This document shows positions 1-8,567 of a stretch of 64,000 nucleotides of DNA, one piece after another. The position numbers and the translations under genes were made by a program. Each line of letters begins with the position of its first letter. The stretch's first letter is position 1. Under the pieces are notes generated by a model, which was given only the letters and a program-made list of their open reading frames with translations, did no database searches and was not told the DNA's origin. Origin of the DNA: Actinomycetospora endophytica (GTDB taxonomy: Bacteria; Actinomycetota; Actinomycetes; Mycobacteriales; Pseudonocardiaceae); the NCBI RefSeq assembly GCF_021026375.1, contig NZ_JAJNDB010000001.1:1674001-1738000 (forward strand), read 5' to 3'.

Positions 1-705
1 GAACCCGAGTCGGCCCGGTGCGCCCCACCATCGTCGCCAGGCCAGCACGAGAGTCGCGGCCAGCGCGATCGCGTGCAGGATCAGCAGCGTCAGCTTCAGC
101 CCGCTCGGGACCGACGAGTACCGGTCGTCGGTGTGGATCGTGGCGGACAGGCCGGGGGTGCCGGGCGCGGCGGTATCGAGCTCGGCGACCTGCGGGGCCT
201 GGCCCTGACCGGAGAAGAGGGTCTGGCCGTCGCGGGTCAGCGTCGTCGTCGTGCCGTCGGCCACCAGGCGGTACGTGCACGCTGTGAGCGGCAGCACCTC
301 GTCGACGAGGGTGGCGCCGTCGCTGGTGACCAGGACACGGCCGCCGGAGTTCGTGAACGTCAGCCCGCGCCCGGGCGTGCCGGCCGACTCCGGCTCGGTG
401 CGCAGCGCCACGCCACCGCCGCGGAGGGCCTGGCACGGGACGTCCACGCTGATCGACAGCGGGCGGTACGGAGAGAGCGGGACGGCCGTCGTGGTGGCCG
501 GCTCGCCCGCCTTCGGCCAGCTCACGACGGGGTCGTCGGCGGAGACCGGCGCGAACGGGATCGCGACGCCCAGCAGCACCGTGACCGCCGCGAGAGCGGC
601 GAGGAACCATCCGGACCGGACCCGCCAGCGGGTCGGTCGGCGCGGCTCGTCCGGTTCCGCGGGACCCTCCGCGGCGCGCGCGGGGGTGTCCTCGACGACG
701 GCCAT
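1..705 (-). CDS. emb: Arabinosyltransferase (Emb family), N-terminal fragment
   Basis: The first 235 codons of an Emb-type arabinofuranosyltransferase; the gene runs off the left edge. Family members transfer arabinofuranose from decaprenyl-phospho-arabinose to cell-wall arabinan outside the membrane. The protein opens with a basic cytoplasmic tail, a membrane segment at about residues 32-54, a beta-rich extracytoplasmic stretch matching the Emb N-terminal domain, and a second membrane segment starting near residue 208. ATG at 705 is the only sensible start. It is a different copy from the complete Emb gene at 1601-5029 and lies downstream of it on the same strand, separated by a GtrA-type gene on the other strand. 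The catalytic loop lies outside the window. Confidence 0.85.
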   Translation of the reverse strand, partial: MAVVEDTPARAAEGPAEPDEPRRPTRWRVRSGWFLAALAAVTVLLGVAIPFAPVSADDPVVSWPKAGEPATTTAVPLSPYRPLSISVDVPCQALRGGGVALRTEPESAGTPGRGLTFTNSGGRVLVTSDGATLVDEVLPLTACTYRLVADGTTTTLTRDGQTLFSGQGQAPQVAELDTAAPGTPGLSATIHTDDRYSSVPSGLKLTLLILHAIALAATLVLAWRRWWGAPGRLGF

Positions 706-761
706 GGTCAGGAACGGTAGCGACGCCGAGGTCTCGGTCCGGTGGGGGGCGGCGTGGGCCG

Positions 762-1319
762 GTGAGGACGCCGTACCGGGGGCTCGTACCCTCGGTGAGC
801 GTGAGTGTCGAGGAGAGCACGCCGGAGTCCGGCTCCGACATCGAGACGGCCGACGCGGTCGCCGCGGCGTCGGCGAGCCCGGCCGGGTCTGCGGCCGTCC
901 CCGCGGCGGCGCCCGAGAGGCTCGGGCTCAAGGCGCAGCTGGTGCGGTTCGTCGCCATCGGTGCCGTGGCCGCCTGTGTGGACCTCGGCATCTACCAGTT
1001 GCTGCTCCACCTCGGTGTCTGGGCGCCACTGGCGAAGGGCATCTCGTTCATCCTCGGCACGACGACGGCCTACGTGCTCAACCGCCGCTACACCTTCGCC
1101 GACTCGTCGGGCGGCAGCGGGAAGTTCCTCGGCTTCGTGATCCTCTACGGCTCGACGTTCGCGGCGAACGTCGCCGTCGCCTCGCTGGTGCTCTGGCTGA
1201 TGGACGCGCCGAGCGTCGGCACCCCGCCGATCCCGGGCGTCGTGTCCTGGTTCGTCGCGCAGGCGGTCGCCACGACGATCAACTTCATCGTCATGCGCAC
1301 GGTCATCTTCAAGGACTGA
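762..1319 (+). CDS. GtrA-family membrane protein
   Basis: A 185-residue protein with a GtrA fold: four hydrophobic segments in residues ~60-185 and the family signature 'TTTAYVLNRRYTF' after the second segment. GtrA proteins are thought to help flip or recycle polyprenyl-phosphate sugars; in mycobacteria a GtrA protein sits with the arabinan genes. Here it lies between two emb genes on the opposite strand, which supports a role with decaprenyl-phospho-arabinose (inference). The first ~55 residues are acidic and Ala-rich with no domain; in-frame GTG codons at 795 and 801 are alternative starts that would remove a doubtful N-terminus. None of the three starts has a strong ribosome site. Confidence 0.85.
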   Translation: MRTPYRGLVPSVSVSVEESTPESGSDIETADAVAAASASPAGSAAVPAAAPERLGLKAQLVRFVAIGAVAACVDLGIYQLLLHLGVWAPLAKGISFILGTTTAYVLNRRYTFADSSGGSGKFLGFVILYGSTFAANVAVASLVLWLMDAPSVGTPPIPGVVSWFVAQAVATTINFIVMRTVIFKD

Positions 1320-1345
1320 CGCCCCCCCCGCGGCGTTCTGAGCGA

Positions 1346-1382
1346 GGGCCCCTTCGCCCGGACAGATGGGCGAGGGGCGCCC
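1346..1382. repeat. Imperfect GC-rich hairpin after gtrA-like gene
   Basis: Arms GGGCCCCTTCGCCC and GGGCGAGGGGCGCCC can pair with a one-base bulge, 27 bases after the GtrA stop. The sequence 'GAGCGAGGGCCCCTTCG' resembles the better palindrome at 1525-1577. It may act as a terminator for the GtrA gene or be a decayed copy of the same repeat. The interval 1320-1600 holds only these two hairpins; no gene is seen there. Confidence 0.5.
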
Positions 1383-1524
1383 TTGGCCGGAACGCCGGAG
1401 CCCCGGCGCACGAGGGGCACAGCGCGCACGTTCGGCGGCTCCGCGGCGTGCGCAGTGCGCCCGTGATCATCAGAGCGGAGCAGGCGCGCGAGGCCCCCGC
1501 CGCCGAGCGAGCCCATCCCGCGAA

Positions 1525-1577
1525 CGAGCGAAGGGCCCCTTCAGTCGACTAGATCGACCGAAGGGGCCCCTCGCTCG
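1525..1577. repeat. 24-bp inverted repeat, likely bidirectional terminator
   Basis: Two 24-base arms (1525-1548 and 1554-1577) around a 5-base loop match at 22 of 24 positions, and the two differences are A/G swaps that can still form G-U pairs on one strand. The core reads GAAGGGCCCCTTC on the left and GAAGGGGCCCCTCG on the right. It lies 24 bases past the stop of the minus-strand emb gene and downstream of the GtrA gene, so it can end both transcripts. A related arm recurs inside the cobT region at 52486-52508. Confidence 0.7.
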
Positions 1578-1600
1578 GAAGAACCCGCCGAACGCCGTCG

Positions 1601-4600
1601 TCAGCGCTCCGGCGACGGCACACCGGGCGGCGGATCGCCGATCTCGCCGTCCCCGTGCAGGCCCCACACCGTCTTCTGGCCGTGCGCCACGTCCGGCGCC
1701 ACCGTGTTCGGGGCGTAGGGCTCGAGCCGCTCGATGCGGCCCCAGTCCAGCGTGGGCTCGCCCTGCAGGTACGAGGGCACGTCCTGCTGCTTCTCGAGCA
1801 GCTGGATCCAGCCCATCGGTCCGCCCGCGGACGGCTGCGACCACGTCTCGCCGCCGATCCGGAACTGCGAGGCGTCGGCGATGAGGCGGTAGGTCGGCAC
1901 CTGGGCGATGCCGTCGCGCACGTCGAACGGCTTCAGGCACGGCGACGCGAACTGCACCGGCCACTCCAGGTAGCCCGGCTGCTGCCCGACGGCCTGCGTG
2001 AACGGCACCAGCTTCGGCCCGCGCATCGGCGCGACCGCCATCCAGCCGTCGACACCCAGCGAGCGGTCCTGGGCCACGAGCCGGATCTGGTCGGCCTGCG
2101 CGCCCTTCCCGTTCGCCAGGTTGACCTTGATCTCGCGCCACGGCGGCTCGCCGCCCGCGCCGTCGTCGATCGGGTCCTGGCCGGTGATCTGGATGCGGCC
2201 GTCGGGCAGGTGCTTGGCGTACTGCAGGTAGAGGCTGTTCCCGCCGTTGAGTCGCCCGGCGACGCTGATGACCAGCGGCGTCTGCCCGGTGCGCAGCGAG
2301 TCGTCCACCGACTGCCACCCGGTGCGCAGGACCCCGGTGCCCAGGCCGGCCTTGTCGAACGTGCCGAGGGTCTGGCCCGCGAGGTCGTTGCGCAGCGTGT
2401 ACTCGAACCCGGAGAGCCCGGTGCCACCGCCGACCGGCGGGGTGCCGTCCTGGGCGTGGAAGCCCTCGTTCAGCGGGTTCGGGTCGACGAGCTGGGCGAG
2501 CGGGCTCGACGCCTGCACGGTGTCCGGCGCCAGCGTCGTCGGGACCTGGCCCGGCGCCACCGGGGTCTGCGGCGCGATCGTCGGCAGCACCCCCTTGGCG
2601 GAGGGCGCGACGCCGTTGAACGGCGGCGCGGGCGGCAGGATCCCGGCCGCGGGGCTGCCTTCGACGCGGACCTGGTCGGCCAGTCCGCACGACGTCGAGA
2701 ACGGGTGGCGCAGCACGTCACCGCCGAGCGAGAAGCTGTCCCACTCCTTGTCGATGCCCTTGGCCATCGACGCCATCTCGAAGAGCACGAGCAGTCCGCA
2801 GACCACGGCGATCGGCGCGGAGCCGAGTCGCAGGGCGCGGGCTCGACGCTCGACGGCACTGCCCGAGCGCGAGCCGCGCACCCGCTTGGCCCGCGTCATC
2901 ACGGGCGTGACGATCCGGCCGAGCTTCCCGGACGGGACCCACGCCCCGGACGACGGCGGGCGTTCCTCCGGGATGCCGCGGATGTGCTCGATGGCCGCGA
3001 CGATCAGGCAGACCGCCGCGACGGCGAGCAGCAGCGTCGAGGCCTGGTGGTGGTGGTACGACGGTGACTTGTCGTTCCAGGGCACGCCCCAGTTGTTCGT
3101 GTACCACCAGGTGTTCGGGCCGGTGAACGCCAGCGCGAGGGTGGCGAACACCGCGGCCAGGAACAGGGACCGGTTGCGCCGGGAGCGCAGCACGTCCGAC
3201 GACGTGGCGAGCGCGGTCAGCGCGGCGATGCCGGAGCCGAGCGCGGCGAACGCGCCGAAGTGGTGCGTCCACTTCGTGGGGGTGAGCGCGAGGACGAGGA
3301 AGCCGAGCAGCGTGGTGCCGATCAGCCGCTGTGACGGGCCGAGCGCCGCGCCGCGGATGCGGTCCCGCCGCAGCAGCACGACGAGGCACACCGTCAACCC
3401 GAGCATGATCAGCAGTACCGGGGCCCGGCGTTCGAGCGAGCCGTCCGCGGAGACCGAGAACAGCGACTCGTACCGGACGACCTCCTGGTACCAGGTGTAG
3501 TTCGGCCCGATCAGGAAGCGGACCCGGTTGGCCTCCATGACGGCGGCGAACGTCTGGTCGGCGAAGATCGCGACGAGGACGACCAGCCCGGACGCGAGCA
3601 CCGGGGCGAGGACCGCCAGCCATCCCTGCTGACGGACCCGCTCCTGGACCAGCCGGAAGAGCGGGCGGGCGGCCGCGAGGAACGGCGCGACCGCCATGAG
3701 GCCGGTCGGTGTCGCGGCCAGCGCGAACGCCGCCGCGACGAGACCCAGGGCCACCGGGGCGAGCCGGCGGGTGGCGACCGCCCGTTCGACCGCGCAGAAC
3801 GCGAGCAGCGCCGAGATGACGGCCACCGGTTCGGGGCGCAGCCCGTTGTTGTACGGCAGCCAGAACATCAGGAACACGCCCGCGGCGGCCCAGCCCGCGG
3901 CCTTGGACGCCCGGACCTGCTGGCCCAGGCGGGGCAGCATCTCGCGGGAGATCAGCAGCCAGGACACGATGCCCATGAACACCGAGGGCAGGCGCATCCA
4001 CAGGACGTTGTCGCTGACCTGCACCCAGACCGAGTAGAGCTCGTAGAACCAGCCGAACGGCGCCTCGGGGACGTTGAACCATCGGTAGTAGTTACCGATG
4101 TACCCGGCACTCTCGCGTGCCCGGGCGATCCCGAGGATGTACCCGTCGTCGGAGGTCTGGGAGCCGATCACCGCCCAGACCGCGAGCCCGGCGACGACGA
4201 TGGCGTCGCGCGCGGTCGGCCGCCACCACCGCCTTGGAGCCAGTCTCGGCGCGCGGCGTCCCGCGCGGTTGTCGAGGGCGTGCAACGCCCACACCGCCCC
4301 CAGGAAGCACAGCACGGCGAGCACGCCGGCGGCGGTCTTGAGGATGGTCGCCGTCGTCTGGAACCGGGTGTCCGGGGTGACCGAGACGTTCGTCCCGGCC
4401 GTCGGGTCCTTCGTGTTGTCGAGGTCGGAGTAGATGCCGACCACCTGCGGGCGGAAGTCCCCGCCCAGCACCACGTCGGCGCCCGAGCCGAGGTTGATCG
4501 TCGTCTGCGTGTAGTCGGAGCTGATGGTGACGTTGCAGGCGCCGCCGGGTACCGGTTCCTGAGCGGCCTGCTGGCCGCGGTCGGTCAGCGTGAGCTGGCC

Positions 4601-5029
4601 GTTGTCGACGTAGAGCTGCAGCCCGACCTGGGAGCCGTTCGGGGACAACGGCGGCGTCGTCGACAGCACCGTCGCGCGCTGGGCCGACCGGCCGTCGAGG
4701 CTGCGCACCGCCGCGCACGGGATCGACGCCGACATCGTCTGCGGGCGGAACGCGACCAGCGGGGAGTCGACCGAGCGGGTCCCCGTCGTCGGGCTCGGCC
4801 AGTGGATCGTCGCGGTGTCCTGGACGACCGGCAGGAACGGGAAGACCAGCGCGAGCAGCGTGCCCAGACCGCCGAGCACGATCGCGAGCCAGCGGGTGCG
4901 CCGCAGCGTCCGGTCCTGCGGGGGGCCGGCGTCCGGCCCGTCCGGTCCCGGCGGGCCCTCCACGGGCGGGGCCTCGGTGCCGGGGTCGGCCGTCGCCGTG
5001 TTCGTCGCGGAGCTGCCTGACGTCAGCAC
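1601..5029 (-). CDS. emb: Arabinosyltransferase (Emb family), complete
   Basis: A 1142-residue polytopic arabinofuranosyltransferase, close to the usual 1050-1110 of Emb proteins. Layout: short basic tail, membrane segment near residues 47-67, extracytoplasmic N-terminal domain, about a dozen membrane segments between residues ~230 and ~700, then a large C-terminal carbohydrate-binding domain. The catalytic loop reads 'SDDGYILGIARARE', with the paired aspartates at residues 294-295. The position that is Met306 in M. tuberculosis EmbB is Ile301 here. GTG at 5029 is chosen because the frame extended further upstream would run through glfT1. It follows glfT1 on the same strand after 76 bases, consistent with one arabinogalactan operon running bpa/wzm/wzt/glfT1/emb. 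Confidence 0.95.
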   Translation of the reverse strand: MLTSGSSATNTATADPGTEAPPVEGPPGPDGPDAGPPQDRTLRRTRWLAIVLGGLGTLLALVFPFLPVVQDTATIHWPSPTTGTRSVDSPLVAFRPQTMSASIPCAAVRSLDGRSAQRATVLSTTPPLSPNGSQVGLQLYVDNGQLTLTDRGQQAAQEPVPGGACNVTISSDYTQTTINLGSGADVVLGGDFRPQVVGIYSDLDNTKDPTAGTNVSVTPDTRFQTTATILKTAAGVLAVLCFLGAVWALHALDNRAGRRAPRLAPRRWWRPTARDAIVVAGLAVWAVIGSQTSDDGYILGIARARESAGYIGNYYRWFNVPEAPFGWFYELYSVWVQVSDNVLWMRLPSVFMGIVSWLLISREMLPRLGQQVRASKAAGWAAAGVFLMFWLPYNNGLRPEPVAVISALLAFCAVERAVATRRLAPVALGLVAAAFALAATPTGLMAVAPFLAAARPLFRLVQERVRQQGWLAVLAPVLASGLVVLVAIFADQTFAAVMEANRVRFLIGPNYTWYQEVVRYESLFSVSADGSLERRAPVLLIMLGLTVCLVVLLRRDRIRGAALGPSQRLIGTTLLGFLVLALTPTKWTHHFGAFAALGSGIAALTALATSSDVLRSRRNRSLFLAAVFATLALAFTGPNTWWYTNNWGVPWNDKSPSYHHHQASTLLLAVAAVCLIVAAIEHIRGIPEERPPSSGAWVPSGKLGRIVTPVMTRAKRVRGSRSGSAVERRARALRLGSAPIAVVCGLLVLFEMASMAKGIDKEWDSFSLGGDVLRHPFSTSCGLADQVRVEGSPAAGILPPAPPFNGVAPSAKGVLPTIAPQTPVAPGQVPTTLAPDTVQASSPLAQLVDPNPLNEGFHAQDGTPPVGGGTGLSGFEYTLRNDLAGQTLGTFDKAGLGTGVLRTGWQSVDDSLRTGQTPLVISVAGRLNGGNSLYLQYAKHLPDGRIQITGQDPIDDGAGGEPPWREIKVNLANGKGAQADQIRLVAQDRSLGVDGWMAVAPMRGPKLVPFTQAVGQQPGYLEWPVQFASPCLKPFDVRDGIAQVPTYRLIADASQFRIGGETWSQPSAGGPMGWIQLLEKQQDVPSYLQGEPTLDWGRIERLEPYAPNTVAPDVAHGQKTVWGLHGDGEIGDPPPGVPSPER

Positions 5030-5105
5030 GTGGTGCGTCCTGGCATGTGGTGGTCGACCTCCGAAGTCCTGGCCGGGGAGATCCTGTCGGGGAGCTGCGC
5101 CCGAT

Positions 5106-6023
5106 TCACGGGCGCCGGAACCTCTCGCGCCGGCCCATGCGGACCAGGCGCAGCCACTCGCGCAGCGCCGCGGGGTCGCGGCGCTCGACGAGGAAGTACC
5201 AGCCGAAGCGCAGGTGCTCGATGGCGCCGAGCTTGCGCAACCCGGGCTGGGCGAGCAGGTAGCCCCGGTTGCGGTAGGTGAAGTACCGCTTCGTCGCGTC
5301 GCCGGGGTCCTGGGCGTGCAGGCGGCCGCCGAGCATCGGTTTGAACTCGTCGGAACCGTCGGGGTGGACGTAGGCCGTGGTGAGGCACGTGCCGTAGGGA
5401 AGCCCCGAGCGCATGAGACGCCGGTGCAGTTCCGTCTCGTCACCGCGCACGAAGAGCCGGAGGTCCGGGACCCCGACCACGTCGAGCGTCGAGGCACGGA
5501 ACAGGGCGCCGTTGAACAGGTGCGCGATGCCGGGCATCAGCTCGCCGTCGTCCCCGGCGGAGTAGCCGTCCAGGTCGGCGCGTCGCCGGACCCAGGTCAG
5601 CCCCCGGCGCAGCGGGAACGCGAGCCGCTCCGGGTCGGCCGCGTTGGTGATCACCGGCGAGACCTCGGCGAGGTCGCGGCGCCGTGCCACGTCGAGCAGC
5701 GTGGCGAGCACGTGCTCGTCGGCGGGGCGCCCGTCGTCGTCGGCCATCCAGAGCCAGTCCGCGCCCTGGGCGAGCGCGGTGAGCATGCCGAGGGCGTAGC
5801 CGCCGGCGCCCCCCAGGTTGTGCCGCGACGGCAGGTAGGTCGACGGGAGACCGCACGATTCGACGACCTCCCGGGTCGCCGCGTCCGGCCCGTTGTCGAC
5901 GACGACGAGGTGGTCCGGACGGCGGGTCTGCTTGGCCAGGACGGCGAGCCCGTCGGCGAGCAGGTCGGCGCGGTGGCGGGTGACGACGACCGCCCAGACG
6001 CCCTCGGTGTCGGGGGGCGTCAC
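5106..6023 (-). CDS. glfT1: Galactofuranosyltransferase GlfT1-like
   Basis: A 305-residue family-2 glycosyltransferase matching GlfT1 in length. GlfT1 adds the first galactofuranose residues to the decaprenyl-linked rhamnosyl-GlcNAc primer of arabinogalactan in the cytoplasm. Visible features are the nucleotide-binding start 'WAVVVTRHRADLL', the loop 'NLGGAGGYALGM', the metal-binding 'MADDDG' and a later 'RGDETELHRRL' segment typical of GalF transferases. GTG at 6023 overlaps the wzt stop as GTGA, so it is probably translated by coupling. Position between the exporter and emb matches the mycobacterial galactan locus (recalled synteny). Confidence 0.93.
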   Translation of the reverse strand: MTPPDTEGVWAVVVTRHRADLLADGLAVLAKQTRRPDHLVVVDNGPDAATREVVESCGLPSTYLPSRHNLGGAGGYALGMLTALAQGADWLWMADDDGRPADEHVLATLLDVARRRDLAEVSPVITNAADPERLAFPLRRGLTWVRRRADLDGYSAGDDGELMPGIAHLFNGALFRASTLDVVGVPDLRLFVRGDETELHRRLMRSGLPYGTCLTTAYVHPDGSDEFKPMLGGRLHAQDPGDATKRYFTYRNRGYLLAQPGLRKLGAIEHLRFGWYFLVERRDPAALREWLRLVRMGRRERFRRP

Positions 6024-6910
6024 GGGAGGCCCACGGTCTCGTCCTCGGTCTTCGCGGCGGCATCCGCGTCGGTCGCGGCGGGCGCGGTGGTCGAGCCGTT
6101 CGACGTGACGGGGCTGCTCGCACCCGGATCCAGGTCCAGGCGGCGCATCGTCTCGGGGCTCAGCGAGTCGAACAGGTCCCGGCCCTTGTAGGCGCTCACG
6201 ACCTCCCGGAGCGACCCCTGCTCCTTGATCTCGCCGGTGTCCATCCAGATCGCGGTGTCGCACAGCTCGACGAGGAACTCGTCGGAATGCGACGCGAACA
6301 CGAGCATCCCGGAGCGGCTGACGAGGTCGCGCAGCCGGTCGCGGGCCTTCTCGAGGAAGGCCGCGTCGACCGCGCCGATGCCCTCGTCGAGGATGAGGAT
6401 CTCGGGGTCGATGGAGGTCACGACGCCGAGCGCGAGCCGCACCCGCATACCGGTGGAGTAGGTGCGCAGCGGCATCGTCAGGTAGTCGCCGAGCTCGGTG
6501 AAGTCCGCGATCTCGTCGACGCGGCTCTCCATCTGCTTGCGGGTCATGCCCAGGAAGAGCCCGCGGATGAGGATGTTCTCGAGCCCGGAGATCTCGGGGT
6601 CCATCCCGACGGCGAGGTCGAAGACCGGGGCGACGCGCCCCTCGATCTTCGCGCGGCCCCGCGTCGGCTCGTAGATGCCGGCGAGCAGGCGCAGCAGGGT
6701 CGACTTGCCCGCCCCGTTGTGCCCGACGAGGCCCACCCGGTCGCCCTGGCGCAGCGACAGCGAGACGTCGCGCAGGGCCTCGACCACCGGGACCTTGGCG
6801 TCGGTGATGTGTCCACCGGCGCGGCCGAGGACGGACTTCTTCAGCGACCGGTTCTTCGCATCGAAGATCGGGAAGTCGACGGAGGCGTTCTGGACGTCGA
6901 TCGAGACCAT
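6020..6910 (-). CDS. wzt: Galactan ABC exporter ATPase Wzt
   Basis: A 296-residue ATP-binding subunit of the exporter that moves lipid-linked galactan across the membrane. It has Walker A 'GHNGAGKST' at 63-71, the ABC signature 'YSTGMRVRLA' at 151-160, Walker B 'ILILDEG' at 171-177 and the switch His in 'FASHSDEF'. After the ATPase core only a short disordered tail follows, so there is no glycan-binding C-terminal domain of the kind in some O-antigen Wzt proteins. ATG at 6910 is preferred; a GTG at 6919 overlapping the wzm stop as GTGA is the alternative. It pairs with wzm just upstream and overlaps glfT1 downstream. Confidence 0.93.
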   Translation of the reverse strand: MVSIDVQNASVDFPIFDAKNRSLKKSVLGRAGGHITDAKVPVVEALRDVSLSLRQGDRVGLVGHNGAGKSTLLRLLAGIYEPTRGRAKIEGRVAPVFDLAVGMDPEISGLENILIRGLFLGMTRKQMESRVDEIADFTELGDYLTMPLRTYSTGMRVRLALGVVTSIDPEILILDEGIGAVDAAFLEKARDRLRDLVSRSGMLVFASHSDEFLVELCDTAIWMDTGEIKEQGSLREVVSAYKGRDLFDSLSPETMRRLDLDPGASSPVTSNGSTTAPAATDADAAAKTEDETVGLP

Positions 6911-6915
6911 GGAGC

Positions 6916-7869
6916 TCACACCCAGTAGGCGACGCGGGAGCGGTAATTGCGCAGCGCGATCAGGGCCAGGGCCCAGCCGACCACGGTGATGACGCCGCAG
7001 ACGGCCCAGTGCGTCCAGCTCTGCACCTGGCCCACCAACGGCGCCCGGAAGATCTCGATGAAGTGGTAGAAGGGGTTCAGCTTCGCCACGAAGTCGACGA
7101 TGGACCGCGGGCTGCCGGCACGACCACCTTTCAGCAGGTCCGTCGTCCAGATGATCGGCGTCATCGTGAAGAAGAGCTGCATGAAGCTGGAGACCACGGG
7201 CGGGATGTCCCGGAAGCGGGTCGCGATGATGCCGAACAGCAGCGTCACCCACAGCCCGTTGATCACGATGAGCACGAAGGCCGGGATGGCGAACAGCGCG
7301 CTCCAGCCGAGGCCCGGATGCATGACCCCGTTGTGCACCATCTGGTACGGCCGGGTGAGCTCCGGGAAGAAGATCGCCAGCACGATGACGTAGACGACCA
7401 GGTTATGTGCGAAGAACAGCACCTGCCGCCAGACCGTGCGGAACACGTAGATCATCAGCGGCGCCGGCAGGAAGCGGATGAGACCCTCGTTGGCGATGAA
7501 GGTCTCGGTCCCCTCCAGCACGCAGGCGCTGATGAAGTACCAGATCATGAAGCCGACGGTCACGTACGGCATGAACGTGCCGATCGGCTGATCGAACAGC
7601 TGGGAGTACAGCCCGCCGAGCGCCGCCGCGGTCACCGCCATGCTGATGGTGATCCACAGCGGACCGATCGTGGAGCGCCGGTAGCGCTGCTTGACGTCCT
7701 GCCACCCGAGGTGGCCCCAGAGCTCGCGCTGATCGATCGCGGCCTTGATGTCCCCGAAGGCCCGCCGCCACGAGCGCGGGGAGGGGGCGCGCAGGTCAGC
7801 GGCCGCTGCCGCGTCGTCAGGCCCCGACGGTTCGTCGGCGCCACGTCGCGCGAGTGCTGGGACGGCCAC
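6916..7869 (-). CDS. wzm: Galactan ABC exporter permease Wzm
   Basis: A 317-residue ABC-2 type permease with a ~50-residue cytoplasmic N-terminus, the amphipathic stretch 'WQDVKQRYRRSTIGPLW' that is diagnostic of Wzm/TagG permeases, and six membrane segments ending in a basic tail. It forms the channel half of the lipid-linked galactan exporter with the ATPase encoded immediately downstream. The conserved 'LNPFYHFIEIFRAPL' before the last segment supports the family. GTG at 7869 is the start. It is followed directly by wzt and preceded by bpa on the same strand after 24 bases. Confidence 0.93.
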   Translation of the reverse strand: MAVPALARRGADEPSGPDDAAAAADLRAPSPRSWRRAFGDIKAAIDQRELWGHLGWQDVKQRYRRSTIGPLWITISMAVTAAALGGLYSQLFDQPIGTFMPYVTVGFMIWYFISACVLEGTETFIANEGLIRFLPAPLMIYVFRTVWRQVLFFAHNLVVYVIVLAIFFPELTRPYQMVHNGVMHPGLGWSALFAIPAFVLIVINGLWVTLLFGIIATRFRDIPPVVSSFMQLFFTMTPIIWTTDLLKGGRAGSPRSIVDFVAKLNPFYHFIEIFRAPLVGQVQSWTHWAVCGVITVVGWALALIALRNYRSRVAYWV

Positions 7870-7893
7870 GGCGGGTGAGCGTACTCGGGACGG

Positions 7894-8463
7894 TCAGAGG
7901 TACTGGCCGGTCGTCCCCCCGCCCCCCGACTCGCCACCGGCCTGGGAGGCGGTACTGCCGGAGCCCGCGGGCAGGCCGCGGCGCATCTGTTCCAGCTGCA
8001 TCCGGGCGGCCATCTGCTGAGCCATGAGGGCCGTCTGGATGCCGTGGAAGAGGCCCTCCAACCAGCCCACCAGCTGCGCCTGGGCGATGCGCAGCTCGCC
8101 GTCGGACGGGGTCCGGTCCTCGTCGAAGGGGGCGATGATGCGGGCCAGCTCGTCGCGCAGCTCGGGCGAGAGCGCGGCCTCGAGCTCACGCAGTGACGCC
8201 GCGTGGATCTCCTTGAGACGACGCCGGCTCGCGTCGTCGAGCTCGGTGGCGCGGACCTCCTCCAGGAGCTGCTTGATCATCGTGCCGATCCGCATGACCT
8301 TCGCCGGTTCCTCGACCGCGCCGGAGAGATCCTCCTGGTCGGCGGCCTCGTCCTCGCGCGGGGACGCCTCGCCGGCGGGGACGCGGACGGTGCCGACGGG
8401 GGTGCCGTCCGGTCCGACGATCATGACCTGGTCCCCGGCCGGTGCCTCGGGGTGCTCGCTCAT
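7894..8463 (-). CDS. bpa: Bacterial proteasome activator Bpa (PafE)
   Basis: A 189-residue protein matching actinobacterial Bpa/PafE, an ATP-independent ring that docks on the 20S proteasome and feeds it unfolded proteins. The helical core is strongly conserved ('KVMRIGTMIKQLLEEV', 'AQLVGWLEGLFHGIQTAL', 'AQQMAARMQLEQMR'), and the protein ends in 'GQYL', the HbYX-type tail that inserts into proteasome pockets. ATG at 8463 has a purine-rich AGGATGGGG just upstream; the ATG at 8472 is possible. It stands next to the galactan exporter, as in mycobacteria, although the function is unrelated to cell wall as far as known. An Asp/Glu-rich N-terminal ~45 residues and a Gly/Ser linker before the tail look disordered. 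Confidence 0.95.
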   Translation of the reverse strand: MSEHPEAPAGDQVMIVGPDGTPVGTVRVPAGEASPREDEAADQEDLSGAVEEPAKVMRIGTMIKQLLEEVRATELDDASRRRLKEIHAASLRELEAALSPELRDELARIIAPFDEDRTPSDGELRIAQAQLVGWLEGLFHGIQTALMAQQMAARMQLEQMRRGLPAGSGSTASQAGGESGGGGTTGQYL

Positions 8464-8567
8464 GGGCCCCATCCTGGCCGATGTGGGCCTGCTCCGTCCG
8501 AGTTCACGGGCGGGGACTCGAGGACCGGCCTCGGCTACGGCGTGCAGCCGACGTACCGTACTGGAGC

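Noticed and set aside
5030-5497. Extension of the emb frame upstream of 5029
   Set aside because: It runs through glfT1 in another frame and would add non-Emb sequence.
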